From Megalonaias nervosa (taxonomy: Eukaryota; Mollusca; Bivalvia; Unionida; Unionidae), in contig JAECUM010091457.1 of the NCBI GenBank assembly GCA_016617855.1, positions 62,632-126,631 of the forward strand: DNA of 64,000 nucleotides. Direction: 5' to 3'. Positions 57,701 to 61,199 of the stretch are shown here, piece by piece (position 1 is the stretch's first letter; the number at the start of each line of letters is the position of its first letter). Under the pieces are notes generated by a model. It did not search any database. It was not told the DNA's origin and worked only from the letters and a program-made list of their open reading frames with translations. The translations under genes were made by a program, and so were the position numbers.

Positions 57701-57757
57701 GAGAATGAGGTGGACATAAAGGAACAAAGATCATGGAAGGACAAAAGTGGAGAATGA
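5631..57757 (+). CDS. IP3R/RyR-superfamily intracellular Ca2+ channel, C-terminal part (12 exons, 5' incomplete)
   Basis: Joined exons: 5631-5749, 9176-9345, 14308-14400, 22267-22419, 25811-25894, 30968-31043, 40047-40170, 40537-40715, 42180-42338, 50996-51073, 52504-52623, 57650-57757. All junctions are GT-AG and every codon phase matches across them. The product is 486 residues plus a split first codon. The family forms tetrameric ER/SR calcium-release channels. Visible parts: YFEENTMSVEV (13-23), an IP3R-like pre-membrane motif; S1 about 99-118; S2 about 138-161; S3 about 227-250; the LKRVLKAVTTNGRS S4-S5 stretch; S5 about 275-298; pore helix with C-x5-C (C311, C317); filter 325-332; S6 ending in GIIIDTF (372-378); zinc-site residues C396, C399, H416, H421. 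DFFPLKRSLSL near the end resembles the IP3R tail. The turret between S5 and pore is short, as in RyR. The filter is atypical. Superfamily assignment is firm; the choice between IP3R and RyR is not. Confidence 0.88.
5900..6335. repeat. 30-bp tandem array in intron 1
   Basis: The unit is about aataataattctaacacacc followed by tgccaatgta (30 bp), about 14 copies, starting 150 bp after the exon 1 donor. The Asn/Thr-rich + frame and Leu-rich - frame it creates are by-products. Confidence 0.95.
6336..7510. other. intron 1 interior, nothing recognised
   Basis: AT-rich sequence. The short open frames at 6805-7050 and 7268-7513 on the minus strand have no recognisable family and no coding-like neighbours. 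Confidence 0.45.
7511..9175. repeat. ~56-bp array running up to the exon 2 acceptor
   Basis: The unit is roughly cttgatattaatttatggca, gacatcttacctgtaaattg, tctttatagaaacatg, in about 29 copies with two sub-types (tctttatagaaacatg and ttctttagaacatg). The last diverged unit contains the real exon 2 acceptor, ttctttag|aacata. Each unit therefore carries a pyrimidine-rich tract and AG resembling a 3' splice site. Confidence 0.93.
9176..9345 (+). CDS. exon 2: cytosolic linker leading into S1
   Basis: Starts after tcttctttag and ends before gtgggt, with TG left over to make Trp with the next exon. It encodes a charged 56-residue stretch that begins NILRKEIKEKFKYEVD and continues with KLKDFMDW, the equivalent of the region just before S1 in IP3 receptors. 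The acceptor and the first bases, ttctttagaacat, are the same as in units of the repeat array immediately upstream. Confidence 0.85.
9375..9630. repeat. ~60-bp diverged repeat after exon 2
   Basis: Copies share 'ggaagtgaatactcagcc' and 'attctagactcattttttttg', including G-runs at about 9484-9499 and 9544-9555. It begins about 30 bp after the exon 2 donor. Confidence 0.75.
9870..10950. repeat. ~62-bp array split by a MITE
   Basis: Units contain 'gggagataactgtacaact' and 'gtagtcattacacttagtta'. About four occur at 9870-10118 and about three at 10770-10950. The element at 10119-10769 interrupts one unit. Confidence 0.85.
10119..10769. mobile_element. 651-bp unclassified MITE-like insertion
   Basis: It starts gggggcgctc and ends gagcaccacc, giving short imperfect inverted ends (GGkGGyGCTC). 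The uninterrupted array unit reads ttagttatcttacaag; here the left flank ends ttagttat and the right flank starts tatcttac, so TAT may be a 3-bp target duplication. No coding capacity was seen. Superfamily is not assignable by eye. Confidence 0.55.
11230..12095. repeat. 58-bp tandem array
   Basis: The unit is caagtttgtattctaataca, ccacaatgataactcaatgc, ttcagacagacactgata (58 bp), about 15 copies, highly similar. Two truncated ~38-bp copies lacking the cttcagacagac part occur near the right end. Confidence 0.95.
12113..13682. mobile_element. 1.57-kb TA-flanked inverted-repeat transposon, non-autonomous
   Basis: The left end tacagtaaaacctgttatg (12111-12129, including the TA) is an exact reverse complement of the right end cataacaggttttactgta (13666-13684). 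TA lies on both sides. The interior has related blocks (aatgaccNNattNcNNaaNa near 12293 and 12560; gctttgagNgaccacctgtc near 12140 and 13605) but no open frame. TA target and CAG ends suggest a Tc1/mariner-pogo relative; that class is inferred. Confidence 0.78.
13855..13957. repeat. ~48-bp repeat, 2.5 copies
   Basis: The phrase 'ccaaatgaattcctcataac' with 'agtcagtNaattat' is repeated. Confidence 0.75.
14108..14307. repeat. repeat-bearing intron 3' end upstream of exon 3
   Basis: It contains 'tagactagcaatgttattca' and three copies of 'ctagtgttaggtctttttca'. The same phrases and the same end (..tgcattat.ataa...gaaa..tattttgcag) precede exon 5, so the two intron ends look homologous. Confidence 0.7.
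14308..14400 (+). CDS. exon 3: transmembrane helix S1
   Basis: Acceptor tattttgcag, donor gtaagt. The first G completes Trp (TG|G). The exon encodes LPMNYMVMMVTMAIALFIL and then a short polar end (YQAGSVGIP), so one hydrophobic helix. At 93 bp it is symmetrical (starts and ends after the second codon base). Its first codons and its upstream intron resemble those of exon 5. Confidence 0.85.
14710..15831. repeat. dispersed 1.1-kb repeat, copy A
   Basis: It runs from tgtaacaagataactgggtt to ctgacaagacgttccgta. Copy B at 17322-20151 matches over the whole length in the same orientation (for example ggatccaaatattggacaag and acactggtcaatcaagcaag). No TG...CA ends or matching target duplication was seen, so I do not call LTRs. 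It could be a transposon or a segmental duplication. Confidence 0.8.
15868..15917. repeat. (GA)n microsatellite
   Basis: About 25 GA units with one interruption (aaataga). Confidence 0.97.
16327..16848. repeat. 47-bp tandem array with an internal palindrome, ~11 copies
   Basis: The unit is tcatatccgattgtgtaagg followed by actagtacaataatagtcgg and agaaaaa (47 bp). Copies are nearly identical. The last three have actattacaataatagt, a perfect 7-bp inverted repeat around caa; the earlier copies have one mismatch. Confidence 0.95.
16849..17321. other. intron 3, nothing recognised
   Basis: Unique-looking sequence between the 47-bp array and copy B. It includes gtggttttcaagagggtggt, which I cannot place. 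Confidence 0.4.
17322..20151. repeat. dispersed 1.1-kb repeat, copy B, split by a transposon
   Basis: Homologous to copy A at 14710-15831, with ~10% visible differences. It is interrupted at its gctaatataaatctc site by the element at 18375-19918. Internal expansion of a 'ccatggtcagctc' motif near 17990-18165 makes a Ser/Pro-rich open frame that is not a gene. Confidence 0.8.
18375..19918. mobile_element. 1.54-kb TA-target inverted-repeat transposon, non-autonomous
   Basis: The left end is CACCACTCCCTCGATAACTC and the right end, reversed, is CACCACTCCTTTGATAACTC. Copy A supplies the empty site, gctaaTAtaaatctc; here it reads gctaaTA-element-TAtaaatctc, which proves a TA duplication. Inner degenerate repeats (cgcctgataactcgcgaac) recall pogo/Tigger ends. 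No transposase frame is visible. Confidence 0.85.
20152..20404. other. intron 3, no feature seen
   Basis: It contains an imperfect inverted repeat, acagacgatg/catcgtctgt near 20184-20210, which could fold as a hairpin, but no known family. Confidence 0.4.
20405..21728. repeat. 32-bp tandem array with embedded microsatellites
   Basis: The unit is ctggtatgcatactacttca followed by tttcacacactg (32 bp). Copies from about 21190 are very uniform; those at 20405-21190 are diverged and indel-rich. (TA)n at about 20522-20573 and (TA)n(TG)n at about 20667-20755 lie in the older part. The overlapping open frames are by-products. Confidence 0.95.
21729..22266. other. intron 3 distal part, no feature seen
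   Basis: AT-rich intron sequence up to the exon 4 acceptor. Confidence 0.5.
22267..22419 (+). CDS. exon 4: transmembrane helix S2
   Basis: Acceptor attccag, donor gtaagt, 153 bp, same symmetrical phase as exon 3. It encodes a luminal stretch YTPSYRYPDVYS, a hydrophobic helix around LHNFLSVCIFLTFIIS, then NRPTFTPSGELPQLFE. LH-x-x-(L/V) followed by a hydrophobic run recalls RyR S2. Confidence 0.85.
   Translation, partial: VHTILQVSRCLLCDIWFRRTSQLLICVHIPDLHHIQPSYLHPKWRTSTTL
22740..24830. repeat. short-unit tandem array, tagatacctatacatgtact(actac)n
   Basis: Units of 24-36 bp combine 'aatagatacctatacatgta' or ttta with a variable number of cta/ctg triplets. About 75 copies. A (TA)n run lies at about 23420-23470. 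Variation in triplet number shows two nested mutational scales. Confidence 0.93.
24940..25275. repeat. ~44-bp array
   Basis: The unit is about atatgatatgtggtatttgt followed by gacattatgcatcatgattt. About seven copies, older toward the left. Confidence 0.85.
25466..25810. repeat. ~80-bp array forming the intron 3' end before exon 5
   Basis: Four copies of 'gtgttattcattgtagtggt' plus 'aggtcttttcttttgagtgt' and 'tcatgNattatcctacacta'. The array reaches the exon 5 acceptor and shares its first ~40 bp and last ~45 bp with the sequence before exon 3. Confidence 0.82.
25811..25894 (+). CDS. exon 5: extra hydrophobic segment after S2
   Basis: Acceptor tattttgcag, donor gtaagt, 84 bp, symmetrical phase. 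It encodes VPINIIVNMVIFVWNI followed by HARLTGSERKP. The start V-P-I-N-I-I-V-N-M-V resembles exon 3's L-P-M-N-Y-M-V-M-M-V. The hydrophobic part is about 15 residues, which suits a membrane-associated or S2-S3 linker helix better than a full span. Confidence 0.8.
25915..26315. repeat. 27-bp array starting about 20 bp after the exon 5 donor
   Basis: The unit is atattacttttaggtatgca followed by tacagat (27 bp, no net frame change), about 15 copies. Confidence 0.95.
26357..27319 (+). mobile_element. Penelope-like element fragment with inverted flanking repeats
   Basis: Left arm 26357-26483 and right arm 27198-27319 are inverted copies of one ~125-bp sequence (tcattagtaatttccc left; gggaaattactaatga right). 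Between them is the C-terminal coding part of a Penelope-like retroelement: the ISMPYIHGTS region, DKTEDLKMCDVVYYLRCNDC, a degraded GIY-YIG endonuclease (VVY...NYVREAGRVLETRVKEH), then LNRDEGLELPPI. Reverse transcriptase is absent. In-frame stops and frameshifts make it non-functional. Confidence 0.78.
26560..27237 (+). pseudogene. broken GIY-YIG endonuclease region of the Penelope-like element
   Basis: Readable in pieces across frames: FKLPEKQKKRIPHKTRSSLN at the start, HGTS, then RVIRQHGISIYHKP, DVVYYLRCNDC, EAGRVLETRVKEH and NRDEGLELPP. Canonical GIY and YIG read VVY and YVR. A 26-bp tandem expansion (catcagtatgccatatatcc + atggta, about six copies, 26640-26795) sits inside and breaks the frame. 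Confidence 0.72.
27374..30740 (+). mobile_element. RTE-like non-LTR retrotransposon, apparently full length, inactive
   Basis: Bounded by a 12-bp duplication agattgacaggt (27374-27385 and 30729-30740). The body, 27386-30728, has a leader, an endonuclease-reverse transcriptase frame, and a (GAT)n tail typical of RTE-type elements. It lies in the sense direction of the host gene, in intron 5, 54 bp after the Penelope-like fragment. The intact duplication shows it inserted as one unit. Confidence 0.88.
27507..30700 (+). pseudogene. endonuclease-reverse transcriptase of the RTE-like element (disrupted)
   Basis: Readable order: leader; apurinic-type endonuclease 27825-28530 (NVRRLRAVGKL, IIGLCEVRW, IIQAYAPT, GDWNAKVG, HHNQIDYI, then GSDNDLL where SDH is expected, so the catalytic His is lost); linker; reverse transcriptase about 29185-30320 (FIDFKKAFDRVWH, GVRQGCILSP, LHFADDIDG, FKYLGSIIT); C-terminal RRIQTFKMRCYRKILGIS and KLKWYGHVSRSSGLA. 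Breaks include TAG at 27822, TGA at 28404, others near 28458, 28776, 29532 and 30323, and frame changes near 28850 and 29165. It cannot be active. Confidence 0.9.
30968..31043 (+). CDS. exon 6: basic linker and start of S3
   Basis: Acceptor gcttttcag, donor gtgagt. The first A completes Leu (CT|A). It encodes SPWYKKKPKSHLEVKAYG and then FKTIYYV, the beginning of S3, and ends in phase 0. The preceding intron carries two retroelements. Confidence 0.82.
31046..31325. repeat. ~36-bp array right after the exon 6 donor
   Basis: The unit is about ataacatcactataaattag followed by gtataataaatggNactgg. About seven copies starting within 20 bp of the donor. Confidence 0.88.
31470..31625. repeat. diverged relatives of the 40-bp array
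   Basis: About four copies with 'gtttacctactggacagtca' and 'ttaattcattacctgt', older versions of the next array. Confidence 0.75.
31690..32680. repeat. 40-bp array, ~24 copies
   Basis: The unit is tcataaatatattacctgta followed by catgtttacctactagacag. Variant units (attatcttacctgtacata...cttgacag) recur at multiples of 40 bp, and a block around 31880-32100 is repeated near 32240 and 32560, so higher-order duplication has occurred. Confidence 0.95.
32716..32870. mobile_element. 155-bp hAT-like MITE with perfect 8-bp target duplication
   Basis: catgccag flanks both sides (32708-32715 and 32871-32878). The ends are CAGACCTGGCTGG and, reversed, CAGGCCCGGTGCG, a typical hAT CAG-end. It is much more GC-rich than its surroundings. 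An 8-bp duplication plus CAG ends supports hAT. Confidence 0.85.
33100..35620. repeat. ~38-bp array, 2.5 kb, indel-rich
   Basis: The unit is about acattacatacacataattt plus acaatacacagatatacaac. About 65 copies with many small length changes (presence or absence of cacata or tacaca), unlike the length-constant 40-bp array in intron 11. Confidence 0.93.
35621..36117. other. unassigned, possibly an old retroelement
   Basis: Adenine-rich sequence adjoining the LINE fragment. I see no confident protein match; it may be an extension of the same element. Confidence 0.35.
36118..37330 (+). pseudogene. decayed non-LTR retrotransposon endonuclease (CR1/L2-like)
   Basis: Recognisable pieces in several frames: NGHGVGILLYIAQL, EIGNIETVGLKYSFLIPSKQ, IPGNCNIDFLKN (from the GDFNIDLL motif), SDHYPLCMTRH, and PFHEIENIF with further conserved linker-like text. 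Stops and frameshifts are frequent and the reverse transcriptase was not found. The superfamily (CR1/L2/jockey side) is inferred. Confidence 0.6.
37331..37692. other. intron 6, no feature seen
   Basis: May include more of the LINE but nothing could be read. Confidence 0.35.
37693..37890. repeat. 24-bp array, ~8 copies
   Basis: The unit is ctatgtctgattggctgaaa followed by ctag or ctat. The open frame with period eight (MSDWLKLA) is a by-product of 24 = 8 x 3. Confidence 0.93.
38335..39182. repeat. 15-bp array, ~40 copies, split by a SINE
   Basis: The unit is actttacaatgggac (15 bp). Copies at 38335-38392 and 38653-39182 flank the SINE. The 175-217 codon open frames on both strands come only from the 15-bp period. 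Confidence 0.95.
38393..38652 (+). mobile_element. tRNA-derived SINE, copy 1
   Basis: The tRNA-like head has an A-box region (gtggccaactggtctaaagc) and B-box (gggttcgagtc). The body includes gtgagaaagcttgccagtag, and the tail is (CAA)n. The same element, reversed, is at 63675-63931. Confidence 0.88.
39408..39615. repeat. two small arrays (44 bp x3; 24 bp x3)
   Basis: First: tccatttcttccatcacatg with aagtgttaccatttgtgtaa. Second: cttacagcatatatcagtgtattg. Confidence 0.85.
39905..40040. repeat. 39-bp array reaching the exon 7 acceptor
   Basis: The unit is ttgtataaaatgaacacttt plus tgtataacccatgtatgta, about 3.5 copies. It ends six bases before exon 7. Confidence 0.9.
40047..40170 (+). CDS. 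exon 7: S3, S4 and the S4-S5 linker
   Basis: Acceptor tatatatgcag, donor gtatgt. It encodes IFLACSVAGTAAYGYFFAF and then HLLHLCELNQRLKRVLKAV, ending in TTN plus a split Gly. FFAFHLLHL matches RyR FFAAHLLDI, and VTTNGRS across the junction matches the conserved V-T-x-N-G of both IP3R and RyR. Confidence 0.92.
40537..40715 (+). CDS. exon 8: S5, short turret, pore helix and selectivity-filter region
   Basis: Acceptor aattcag, donor gttagt. It encodes RSLLMVVILGLAFFYIYALI (S5), a short turret RGWIWKESDGRH, and a pore helix with C-x5-C spacing as in both IP3R and RyR, then HHGFVGGPYT. The canonical GGG(V/I)GD filter is not present. The junction to exon 9 falls inside the filter region. Confidence 0.92.
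40716..42179. other. intron 8, array-free
   Basis: This 1.46-kb intron next to the filter holds no array or transposon that I recognise. I looked for an alternative exon encoding a GGGVGD-type filter and found none. Confidence 0.5.
42180..42338 (+). CDS. exon 9: post-filter loop and pore-lining S6
   Basis: Acceptor catctgacag, donor gtaagt, 53 whole codons. It encodes TFDQYMTNMTSNF, with an N-M-T glycosylation sequon at 340-342, then S6. GIIIDTFSQLRD is the superfamily hallmark (IP3R GVIIDTFADLR, RyR GLIIDAFGELR). Leu371 sits where IP3R has Phe and RyR Gln at the gate; Ile375 is conserved. Confidence 0.94.
42645..44545. repeat. 21-bp array, ~90 copies, with a ~0.53-kb higher-order duplication
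   Basis: The unit is ccatggcatatgaatacacat. The segment about 43200-43735 recurs at about 43750-44265: offset about 550 bp in the left part and 529 bp in the right, the difference being one 21-bp unit. The many His/Trp/Met-rich open frames are by-products of 21 = 7 x 3. Confidence 0.95.
44546..44950. other. intron 9, no feature seen
   Basis: AT-rich sequence without recognisable content. Confidence 0.45.
44955..45325. repeat. 59-bp x3 and 37-bp x4 arrays
   Basis: First: ggcttaattttattttagct + cttgaacctgtgataaggtt + gtaaagtaatgatgttaaa. Second (45174 onward): ggttggtcagtcaacatgtc + agttttaccaagtcaat. Confidence 0.9.
45508..45732. repeat. two opposed (CT)n / (GA)n microsatellites
   Basis: (CT)n at about 45511-45552 and (GA)n at about 45681-45732. 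They are complementary and 130 bp apart, so they could fold back on each other in RNA. Confidence 0.9.
46060..46668. repeat. 53-bp array, ~11 copies
   Basis: The unit is acttgtgacatgtcagtgac, acattatacttattatttgg, gtcatttttaatt. Copies are nearly identical. Confidence 0.95.
46690..50960. repeat. ~25-bp array split by a 2.8-kb element, reaching the exon 10 acceptor
   Basis: Units such as caacacaactatcaccctta + tagccc occur at 46690-46837 and 49626-50960. The right part drifts to cctttattgtcctacacaaaa forms and ends about 40 bp before exon 10. Confidence 0.88.
46838..49625. mobile_element. 2.8-kb hAT-like element, degenerate
   Basis: The left end is TAGGGGTGAAATGATTCATC; the right end, reversed, is TAGGGGTGAAACAATACACG. 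Both are followed by atcgata-containing subterminal sequence typical of some hAT families. It splits a tandem array, showing insertion. The 8-bp flanks (tctatcat, taaccctt) do not match. No transposase was recognised; open frames such as 48432-48728 have no family I know. Confidence 0.6.
50996..51073 (+). CDS. exon 10: first half of the C-terminal zinc module
   Basis: Acceptor ttgtacttcag, donor gtaagt, 26 whole codons. It encodes WEIDKDMQNTCFICSRKSQ and then DFERHRG. CFIC is invariant in IP3R and RyR; the preceding DKDMQNT is closer to RyR (KEDMETK). Confidence 0.92.
51074..51944. other. intron 10 proximal part, no feature seen
   Basis: No array or mobile element seen between the exon 10 donor and the 75-bp array. 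Confidence 0.5.
51945..52365. repeat. 75-bp dimeric array
   Basis: Alternating sub-units aaggctcattgtgtagtgta + ttggattgacactgattt and aaggctcattgtgtattgtg + ttggctcaacactgatt, about 5.5 dimers. The 112-codon open frame is a by-product. Confidence 0.95.
52504..52623 (+). CDS. exon 11: second half of the zinc module and conserved C-terminal helix
   Basis: Acceptor ttgatattcag, donor gtgggt, 40 whole codons. It begins GFEGHVKMEHNQWAYLFFF, supplying the two zinc-ligand His (416 and 421) as in FEEHIKEEHN of IP3R and FETHTLEEHN of RyR. It ends TGDYSALEFSIYKQ, the equivalent of the T-G-x-E-S-Y-V segment. Confidence 0.93.
52690..56885. repeat. 40-bp array, 4.2 kb, ~104 copies, constant unit length
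   Basis: The unit is tgccttggcaatattcttat + tgatgtcttactgaccctca. From 52801 to at least 56800 every unit is 40 bp with no register shift. Variants (gatg/gaag/gaactc; ttac/ttgc; ctgacc/cagacc; catgcc/cctgtc) form larger blocks: 54481-54660 equals 54841-55020 (offset 360), and 55540-55860 resembles 56180-56500 (offset 640). It begins about 65 bp after the exon 11 donor. Confidence 0.97.
57110..57640. repeat. small arrays before exon 12
   Basis: 20-bp (ttatgttggtattgtgtaaa, about 4-5 copies, to 57205) and ~60-bp (catcatacagtttgcagttg + ggtttgagtgtatgttattt, four copies, 57410-57625), the latter ending close to the exon 12 acceptor. Confidence 0.82.
57650..57757 (+). CDS. exon 12: terminal coding exon with stop codon
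   Basis: Acceptor gatgttttag. It encodes LLENNLDFFPLKRSLSLENE and then 15 residues to TGA at 57755-57757. NLDFFPLKRSLSL resembles IP3R NLDWFPRMRAMSL. The last 15 codons and the stop lie in the first two units of a 49-bp tandem triplication, so the present stop may be recent. No long coiled-coil follows. Confidence 0.8.
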   Translation: MLENNLDFFPLKRSLSLENEVDIKEQRSWKDKSGE

Positions 57758-57847
57758 GGTGGACATCATGGAACAAAGGTCATGGAAGGACAAAAGTGGA
57801 GAATGAGGTGGACATAAAGGAACAAAGGTCATGGAAGGACAAAAGTT
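57698..57847. repeat. 49-bp triplication covering the end of the coding region
   Basis: Three units of ttggagaatgaggtggacat + aaaggaacaaagatcatgga + aggacaaaa. Because 49 is not a multiple of three, the second copy is read in a new frame and supplies the TGA stop. Confidence 0.93.
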
Positions 57848-57873
57848 GGAGCTCATAGATCAGCAGGTCAACT

Positions 57874-57950
57874 GCCTCATCACTATCATCACCATCATCA
57901 CCATCATCACTATCATCACCATCATCACTATCATCACTATCATCACCAAA
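57874..57950. repeat. (ATC)n/(ACC)n trinucleotide repeat in the 3' region
   Basis: catcaccatcatcactatca repeats just after the 49-bp triplication. It gives an Asp-rich frame on the minus strand that I do not accept as a gene. Confidence 0.92.
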
Positions 57951-58089
57951 ATGAAGGAAGAGTTCAGCACTACATAGAGGCTGTAAACACAAGCAGTGTG
58001 AAAATGCACGCAACATTGTCAGTGAAGATTGAATTCAATGTACTGTTACAATTTAAGCTGTGAAGTATATCAACAGCTCAGCAATATGA

Positions 58090-58300
58090 ACAGACATAAC
58101 AAATTTCATTGTAGTTCTAATCCACTATTGACATAAAAAATTTCATTGCAGTGTCTAATGCATTGCAGACATAACAAATTTCATTGTAATGTCTAATACA
58201 CTACAGACATAACAAATTTCATTGCAGTGTTTAATGTACTACAGAAAAAAAAAATTCATTGCAGGCTAAATGTACTAAGTACTTGAAAATTGTATTGCAG
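58090..58300. repeat. ~43-bp repeat, five copies, probable 3' UTR or flank
   Basis: 'acataacaaatttcattgcagtg' core (first 20: acataacaaatttcattgca), followed by tctaatgcactacag. Confidence 0.82.
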
Positions 58301-58834
58301 TCTTAAATGTACGTAGTACATGAGATACAATTAATAATAACAACAGTAAAGTAAGGCTTTTGTTCCTCCCAGTTAAAATGCAGCAGCCTTCAATCAATGA
58401 ATCAATCCATTGTGTCTGTGGATGTTTTTTATTATATATGCTACTCTTTACTTAATATGCAAATGCATCTGGTAGACTGTCAACATATTTAGTATTGTCA
58501 TTTATTCAACACTGTGAAGCAAATGTAGGACCCAGTCTGTTTTATTCTTAATATGATGATGTGACAGCAAATCTGTTGTGGTGCAATGGTACATTCAATA
58601 ATATTACATCATACTGTGTATTTATTCACAGTTAAATAATGCATACAATTATAACCAGATTTCAGTTCAGACATATTTGTATTAACTTTAATTGTGTGAA
58701 AACATTTTTTCAAAATAATTATTAACAAAAATTGTATATGATAAATATGTTCTAATAGTTTTACTTTTTGATATTGAGCTCGTATCCAACTTTTATTCTG
58801 GGCTTGCAGCTCACCGCAGCATATTTTAGTTTTG

Positions 58835-59065
58835 TGCACAATATCTAACAGCACAGACAATATCATACAAGACACAATATCTATTAGTATTGACAATATT
58901 GTACAAGACACAGTTTCCAACAGTATTGACAATATCTTACAAACACAATAACCAACAGTATAAGCAATATTGTGCAAGACAATATCCAACAGTATTGATA
59001 ATATTGTACAACACAGTATCCAACAGAATATGCAATATCTTACAAGACACAAGAACCAAGAGTAG
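58835..59065. repeat. ~37-bp repeat, six copies
   Basis: 'caacagtattgacaatattg' + tacaagacacaatatc. It generates the Leu/Cys-rich minus-strand frame. Confidence 0.85.
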
Positions 59066-59239
59066 AGACAATATCTTTCAAGACAGAAATATTTTTTATG
59101 TTAGACTGAAACTTGATCAACATGGTTTAATCCTTTATAATATGTATGTATCGCTCTGCAGACTGGCCGCCATATATTTGGGTTCTACTTGTAATTGGGT
59201 TGTTCTTATAAATACTTTAGACTAACATTTTTGGTGCAA

Positions 59240-59470
59240 TGAACTTATTTCTTATTAAAAGGTGTAGCAATGTTTGGAACTATATACTGTGATGTTGTTC
59301 TTTTTACAAGTGTAAACATTTTTGGACCTGTTTGCAATGTTTTTTCTTATTAAAATTGCACAAAATATTTGGAACTTTAAACACAGAACTTGTTCTTTTT
59401 ATAAGTGTGTGCAGTTTTTGAACTGTTTACAATGAACTTGTTTTTCTTATTAAACTGTACAGATGTGCCA
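59240..59470. repeat. ~85-bp diverged repeat
   Basis: Copies share 'atgaacttgtttNttctta' and 'tggaactNtanacacagaactt' like phrases. AATAAA at 59488-59493 and at 60065-60070 are candidate polyadenylation signals for the channel gene, but I cannot choose between them. Confidence 0.5.
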
Positions 59471-59727
59471 GGATTGCTATTAACATTAATAAATTCTTTG
59501 TCAGTTTTGCATGAATGTTCAGGAATGTAAAGTTTTCTTAAGTTTTAATCTTGTTAAGATAATATAAAGATTTGAATACATTTAGGATCATACATTATTT
59601 GTATGAAGTTTAACACAATATATAAATTTGTATGAATTTTAAAATCATAGTTTTGTAGGAGTTATTGGATTGTATTAGATTTGTATGAGAAAATTTGTAT
59701 GAATTATTCTCAGTTTACCATTAGATA

Positions 59728-59985
59728 CTGCGATAGAGAGACTGCGAAGTCTGAGAGTCTGATAGAGAGACTGCGAAGTCTGAGAGTCTGATAGAGAGAC
59801 TGCGAAGTCTGAGAGTCTGATAGAGAGACTGCAAAGTCTGAGAGTCTGATAGAGAGACTGCGAAGTCTGAGAGTCTGATAGAGAGACTGCAAAGTCTGAG
59901 AGTCTGATAGAGAGACTGCAAAGTCTGAGAGTCTGATAGAGAGACTGCGAAGTCTGAGAGTCTGATAGAGAGACTGCGAAGTGTA
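59728..59985. repeat. 29-bp array, nine copies
   Basis: The unit is agagactgcgaagtctgaga + gtctgatag, nearly identical copies. Confidence 0.95.
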
Positions 59986-60177
59986 AGATGAAGGATGATT
60001 ACTGGTGTCAGAAATGTCAGAGTATATCAGTTTTTATTTTTTTACTTTTAAAATATTTTGGTTCAATAAAGGATGCATTTGGCATTTCTGATAGTCACAG
60101 CAGTTTAGAAACATTGCTGGGAATTTTGTTGCTCTCGGTTCTTCAAAATATAAAGCTCAAGATAGAAATATTTGAAT

Positions 60178-60272
60178 GGAAAAGTGTAAGATAGGAATAT
60201 TTGCATGGAAAAGGATAAGATAGGAATATTTGCATGGAAATGTATAAGATAGGAACATTTGCATGGAAAAAT
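60178..60272. repeat. ~28-bp repeat, four copies
   Basis: 'aagataggaatatttgcatg' + gaaaagtgt. Confidence 0.85.
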
Positions 60273-60887
60273 ATTAAATACTTTCAGTGTACACTCACTA
60301 GAACACAAAGCAAATATGCCACCATACTTTATTATGGCCTGCAAATCACCATGCCTTCATTACAGTGCCATTTGTTTGTGACATTAATGTTCCTCTGTTG
60401 TCATTTGATAAAAGTTTCAAACAAAATTGCCCACAGTGTATTCCCAATGTTTTTGGCTTATAATTTAAAGAGATGCAGTGTTGGTTATGTACAAATTATT
60501 TCAAATACTCCTTTAAAACTTGAGATTCTGTGGTAAGAGGACCTACCTCAAATAAATTTTACACATATTAAATGTTTTAAAAAAATTACATGGGTTAGAT
60601 TTGGATTTCATCCATTGTTGCAAATAGGAACATTTTCTTTGTGATCAAGTGTACAAGAAAAAATTGGACATTAAAAATTTGAGTAACAGGAACCATTGCA
60701 ATAGTTTACTTTAAAGGTTCTTAAACCTCTTTTAAATTTATAAAATGACACAGGATTAAGGTTGTATATATAATTTATAAAATGACACAGGATTAAGGTT
60801 GTATATTCTTGTGATTATCAGTGAACAAAGTTACATTATGTGAGGTATTAAAACTTTCCTTATAATATCATATATTTTCCTATTGTT

Positions 60888-60936
<49 letters not shown>
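60888..60936. repeat. (TA)n microsatellite
   Basis: About 22 TA units. Confidence 0.97.
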
Positions 60937-60938
<2 letters not shown>

Positions 60939-61199
60939 CCCCTTATTGACACCAATATGCTTCCATTTTCTGTATTATACCACATTTGCCTGTTGACAAA
61001 TGGTGGTATTTTAATAGAATTATCAATTATAATAATGCACATAATTTGTGTGGTACAATTTGTCATCAGTCAATACTTTTGAATATGCTACCACAGCAAA
61101 ACATTTAAATACTATGATTGTTAATAATGAAACACATATTATAGTGGAGTAATGTTATTATTGTTTTATTAGCTATTAATTGAAGATCCAACTTTATGG

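Noticed and set aside
57780..58016. Asp/Ser-rich minus-strand open frame
   Set aside because: Complement of an (ATC)n run in the 3' region of the channel gene.
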